From positions 144,280,001-144,344,000 of the forward strand of contig NC_060212.1 in assembly GCF_021130785.1 (NCBI RefSeq): DNA of 64,000 nt, written 5' to 3'. The notes below the pieces were generated by a model. The model had not been told where the DNA came from and searched no databases. It saw only the letters and a list, made by a program, of their open reading frames with translations. The position numbers were made by a program, and so were the translations under genes. The first letter of the stretch is position 1; each line of letters starts with the position of its first letter. Positions 60,970 to 64,000 of the stretch are shown in pieces. This stretch comes from Homalodisca vitripennis (Eukaryota > Arthropoda > Insecta > Hemiptera > Cicadellidae).

Positions 60970-61154
60970 TATACATACATAAATTTACGGATTATGGTAG
61001 TTCTATATTCTGGAGGTCATAATTGGGAAATATGTAATAAATCTCTCAAAAATTCCGTCATGAAGGCGATTGTAATAGGTAGATTTGTATATAACCTACC
61101 TACCTAGTATTAATTATATGCGCATTGATCAATCGGTTACTTGTATAAAATTCC

Positions 61155-61517
61155 GGGATCTTTTTCGTTTAAGGGCCAGCACAAAAGACCCTAGCTTGCC
61201 TATTCAAAACAGATTACGCGATTCTTGCCCGCTGCGCAGCGCTTTGCGCTGCTTGCTCCTTAAAAAAAGTTTAACTCGAGCTTGCAAAGTCCAAGCCCAG
61301 ATCAACTCACAAAACTCAGACAGAACTAACGCAGGTTTCATTACAGGCAAAAGATAAGCGGCGCGCATTTATCACTGATAAGATAAGATGAGTTTATACT
61401 ATAAGTAGTACCTGGACTACTGCCCTACGAACTAATAACACAAAAAAAACGATTAAATGCACTGTCAGTCAGGTATAGTATGTTTGTAAGGTGCTGGCCC
61501 TTAAACGAAAAAGACCC
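61155..61517. mobile_element. 363-bp MITE with about 27-bp terminal inverted repeats
   Basis: GGGATCTTTTTCGTTTAAGG at the left end, continuing GCCAGCAC, is mirrored by GTGCTGGCCCTTAAACGAAA then AAGACCC at the right end, with one extra base. The outer flanks are AAAATTCC (61147-61154) and AAAATTAC (61518-61525), an 8-bp duplication with one mismatch, as expected for hAT-type insertion. The interior is GC-richer with a GCTGCGCAGCGC hairpin core. The frame 61085-61357 across the left end is not real. The superfamily is inferred from duplication length only. Confidence 0.7.
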
Positions 61518-61644
61518 AAAATTACTATACTATTACTAGATTTGATCAACAGCCTCGTTATATACGGATTTATAAAAAACTAATCCATTAGAGCCACTAC
61601 TGCAATAATAAAATTAAATATTGTTAAAGTGTGTAATATAGTAC

Positions 61645-61990
61645 TCAAAACACGTGTTTTGACGTGTCTATATATAGATAATGGAGCGTTATTATTCTGC
61701 ACGTATATTCGCAGAATCTACTCGGAGCGACCTCGAGCAGCGCCCCACGTGCCCGCCACTGATCTGGACCCGGCCGGTCGGCAACATCAAACGGCGGCGT
61801 CTTTGAAGTCGTCTCATGTCGGTAATAATTAATTGTCCGGCAGGTCCGGCTACCGCAGCGTGTACTCTGGCTACACTACGTCCGTCTGTGACTACGCTTT
61901 AGTACGCTTGCCAAAGGGTGTTGGCCAACGCCGCGCCACGCCAGCTGGCGTTTGTGGTGTGAGTATACTTCATCGAATGTCCAGTATAAC
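61645..61990 (+). promoter_or_regulatory. CpG-rich promoter/first-exon candidate with E-box palindrome
   Basis: TCAAAACACGTGTTTTGA (61645-61662) is an 18-bp perfect palindrome centred on the E-box CACGTG. TATATATAG follows at 61669. From about 61710 to 61970 the sequence is CpG-rich and includes a second CACGTG near 61747. A strong 5' splice site, GTGAGT, lies at 61959. Together this looks like a bHLH-regulated promoter with a first exon of about 250 bases ending at 61958. Alternatively an internal exon (61715-61821) is present. No protein family is identified. Confidence 0.4.
61715..61821 (+). CDS. possible 107-bp internal exon, unidentified
   Basis: TTCTGCACGTATATTCGCAG ending at 61714 could be a 3' splice site, and GTAATA at 61822 a donor. 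Of three frames only one is open throughout, reading IYSERPRAAPHVPATDLDPA and onwards. G+C is high. This competes with the first-exon reading of the same region. The product is unknown. Confidence 0.25.
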
Positions 61991-62706
61991 CGATTTATAT
62001 AGTGGCGTGTAATACAGATTTTAATATCTCCTTATTAATGACGTTAATCTACGCTTTGAGAATAATCCGATTGAGCGGAGTATCAAAGGACTCGGCCTAA
62101 CGTAAGTCTTACCAATTCATCGAAGTAATGTTCAAAGTAAGTCTCTTTTTAAAACAATTAATTCGCATTCAAATTTATATTTAGTTTATTCAATACTTTA
62201 CTTAATTCTAGTTATTCCAAAACAAATCAATTTTTTTTATTTTATGTTCTAAATAGGCTATACAAGTAACTAAAGACCGTTGTGATACATATTAATTGTA
62301 TTTTTAAAGTACTGAACGTGTAGCCATCTTGATTTTTTTGCATGTTAAACCTAAAAGTCTTTTGCAGTTTTATTTTTAGTCGTACATTTGTCATTTTAAT
62401 TTGTGTACCTACTTCAATGTCATAACTTCATAGACATTAGGACGATTTTTATTCGATTTTAAAAATACTTTTATTGATTATTGATATTCAGAGAGAAGTC
62501 TCAAACTTTTTTGTATTTCACCTTTGATAATTCAAAACTTGTAGACTTTGATGTAAAATCTAAAAATATTTTGTAATCGTTTAATAAGATCTTTTAAATG
62601 AGATATCTCTCATACTTCTACGATGGAAATAAGGGCATAACAGTTTTATGCCCAACATTGTCAACTCAGATCGTTTTGCTCATCGAACAGACATTTTTCA
62701 CTGCAG
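61991..62706. other. AT-rich, possible intron
   Basis: Featureless. It would be intron if the flanking exon candidates belong to one gene. Confidence 0.35.
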
Positions 62707-62780
62707 CCTACACACGACACGCACAGCAGTTTTATACTGATGACAGACTTCCTGAGAGAACTACGCAGTTGTTTAATTGC
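62707..62780 (+). CDS. possible 74-bp exon resembling a TE-type HTH segment
   Basis: ACATTTTTCACTGCAG (ending 62706) and GTAAGT (from 62781) are strong splice-site sequences around an open segment reading AYTRHAQQFYTDDRLPERTT. The spacing of Tyr, Phe, Arg-Leu-Pro and Arg-Thr-Thr resembles the helix-turn-helix segment found in insect transposon-derived proteins (form: A..Y..RFP.RR.P...TF). The match is short and could be chance. It may be a TE relic, not a host exon. Confidence 0.25.
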
Positions 62781-64000
62781 GTAAGTAATAGGTAGATTAC
62801 TTTACAGTAATCGGTTGAATTTACAGTAATATAACAGTATTCTCGTCACTACTTACAAAATATTGGATACATAAAGAACAACAGTAATTACAAATATTTT
62901 AATAACCGTTGTTCTTAAAACGATAACGGAATATGAGGCTAGAAGACTTTTAGATTAGTAGATACGTACATAACAAGTTATATGACATCTTATATTACAG
63001 AACTAGAGAAACAATTAAAAAATGAATATTTAAAAAAGTAAGGCTATCTTATTACTCTTTCTTCAAACAGAACACCACGGTTATGTTTACAAGATTGTAT
63101 TAGAGCTAACACCAGTAGTTTAGTCTTATTGGTGGCCACAGACTATGTGATTGACGGATTAACACGATTTAACATGTGGAGTCGCCAAAAGTGGTTTATC
63201 TGCTCTTTATTGAACTCAGTAACATTGTATTAATTGTTTGTACTAATTCACACAAAAAGATACAAGAGCGCCAAGATAATAATTGTAGACTGATATCATT
63301 TCACACCATATAACTAATATTTTCCCATTCTGTTTCAGTGATGATTGTTTTAATAAATCAACTATAAGATTTTTTTATTATTCTGTGTTTATTTCTTGCT
63401 CTTTGCAATCATTTGTTATTGGGCAGAACCTCACTGTCAACTGCCCTTCCCCTCAGACCCTCAGGAAGGAAGTTCGGGGATATAAGGGCTGGTTCACGTC
63501 AAAGGGAGGAAACAGGAACACTGACGAATGCTCAGCATCATCTATATCACATTTTATAGACTCACAGCAAACATCACGAGGTTTTCTTTGATCATTGTAC
63601 TTAAGCTTAATCTACTGTGTGACCTTTTTCACTGTCAGGAATAACATTTTGTTAAAAAATGCACTTAAAGCCGACAATTGTTTAAAAAAAACAGACCCAT
63701 CTCATTGTTTCAGAAGATTGATTTGAATTTTACCTTTTAAAATGTGTTTCGAAATTTGAAATTCCAACATTGTTGTTAAGAAAGCATAAAATATTAAATA
63801 AAAAGTTATAAATATACATTTTTATTAACATTATCCTGCTCTCCTTGACAAATTTTTAATGCCTCTATTGCCACCTATTGATGAGCAGTTCACACACAAT
63901 CTCTCTACATATAGTTGGCTCACAGGTCTTTCAAACATCTTCTTTTGCCAAATAGATCCTCAGATCGAATAATAATTTCGAATAATATATTAATAATTTT
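62781..64000. other. AT-rich DNA, one weak exon-like patch
   Basis: At about 63425-63560 G+C rises after TTGCAATCATTTGTTATTGGGCAG-type sequence, and a frame reads VNCPSPQTLRKEVRGYKG. No good donor follows. The rest shows nothing. Confidence 0.35.

Overview
The window is about two-thirds A+T and is packed with decayed mobile elements. It has no complete host gene that I can recognise. The element types point to an insect nuclear genome: a jockey-clade LINE, Tc1/mariner fold-backs flanked by TA, a 5S-rRNA-derived SINE, and a dispersed repeat with a head and tail commonly seen in arthropods. A large-genome hemipteran would fit, but that is inference. I see nothing bacterial: no operons, ribosome-binding sites, CRISPR arrays, rRNA or intact tRNA genes.

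Left third (1-15,111): a minus-strand poly(A) retroposon bounded by an 11-bp direct repeat (1198-1692); an exactly periodic C15A minisatellite (5666-5764); a decayed reverse-transcriptase fragment on the minus strand (about 8520-8800); a composite dispersed repeat with a duplicated tail (9130-10310); and a full-length but frame-broken jockey-type LINE (10555-15100). The LINE has a gag-like ORF1, an endonuclease/RT ORF2, a poly(A) tail and a target-site duplication.

Middle (15,112-45,000): AT-rich DNA with two pairs of old dispersed repeats (16478/50565 and 17355/40625), a TGTC microsatellite, and a 775-bp mariner fold-back that keeps a transposase C-terminus. Next to it is a TATA box with a canonical RFX X-box (23967-24069). 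Then come a second, internally deleted jockey-like relic, a 124-bp inverted duplication around an unidentified cysteine-rich open frame, a 28-bp-arm hairpin, a 75-bp minisatellite in a 150-bp alternating register, a CpG-rich patch with an NRF1/Ewg-type palindrome, and one exon-like block (44166-44349).

Right part (45,000-64,000): a 5S-derived SINE (53964-54221), a 1505-bp mariner fold-back that keeps a transposase N-terminus (55179-56683), a near-perfect palindromic MITE (60738-60969) and a 363-bp MITE with an imperfect 8-bp duplication (61155-61517). These are followed by a CpG-rich, promoter-like region with an E-box palindrome, a TATA box and plus-strand exon-like segments (61645-62780). 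This is the best candidate for the 5' end of a host gene.

The strongest unusual signals are: the two mariner fold-backs, which share one architecture but keep opposite ends of a transposase; at least five copies of a 46-49-bp motif resembling a hammerhead-ribozyme core; the double-strand-open 75-bp minisatellite; and the contrast between the LINE's clean boundaries and its many frameshifts. Most of the remaining sequence holds nothing I can interpret, and I say so interval by interval.
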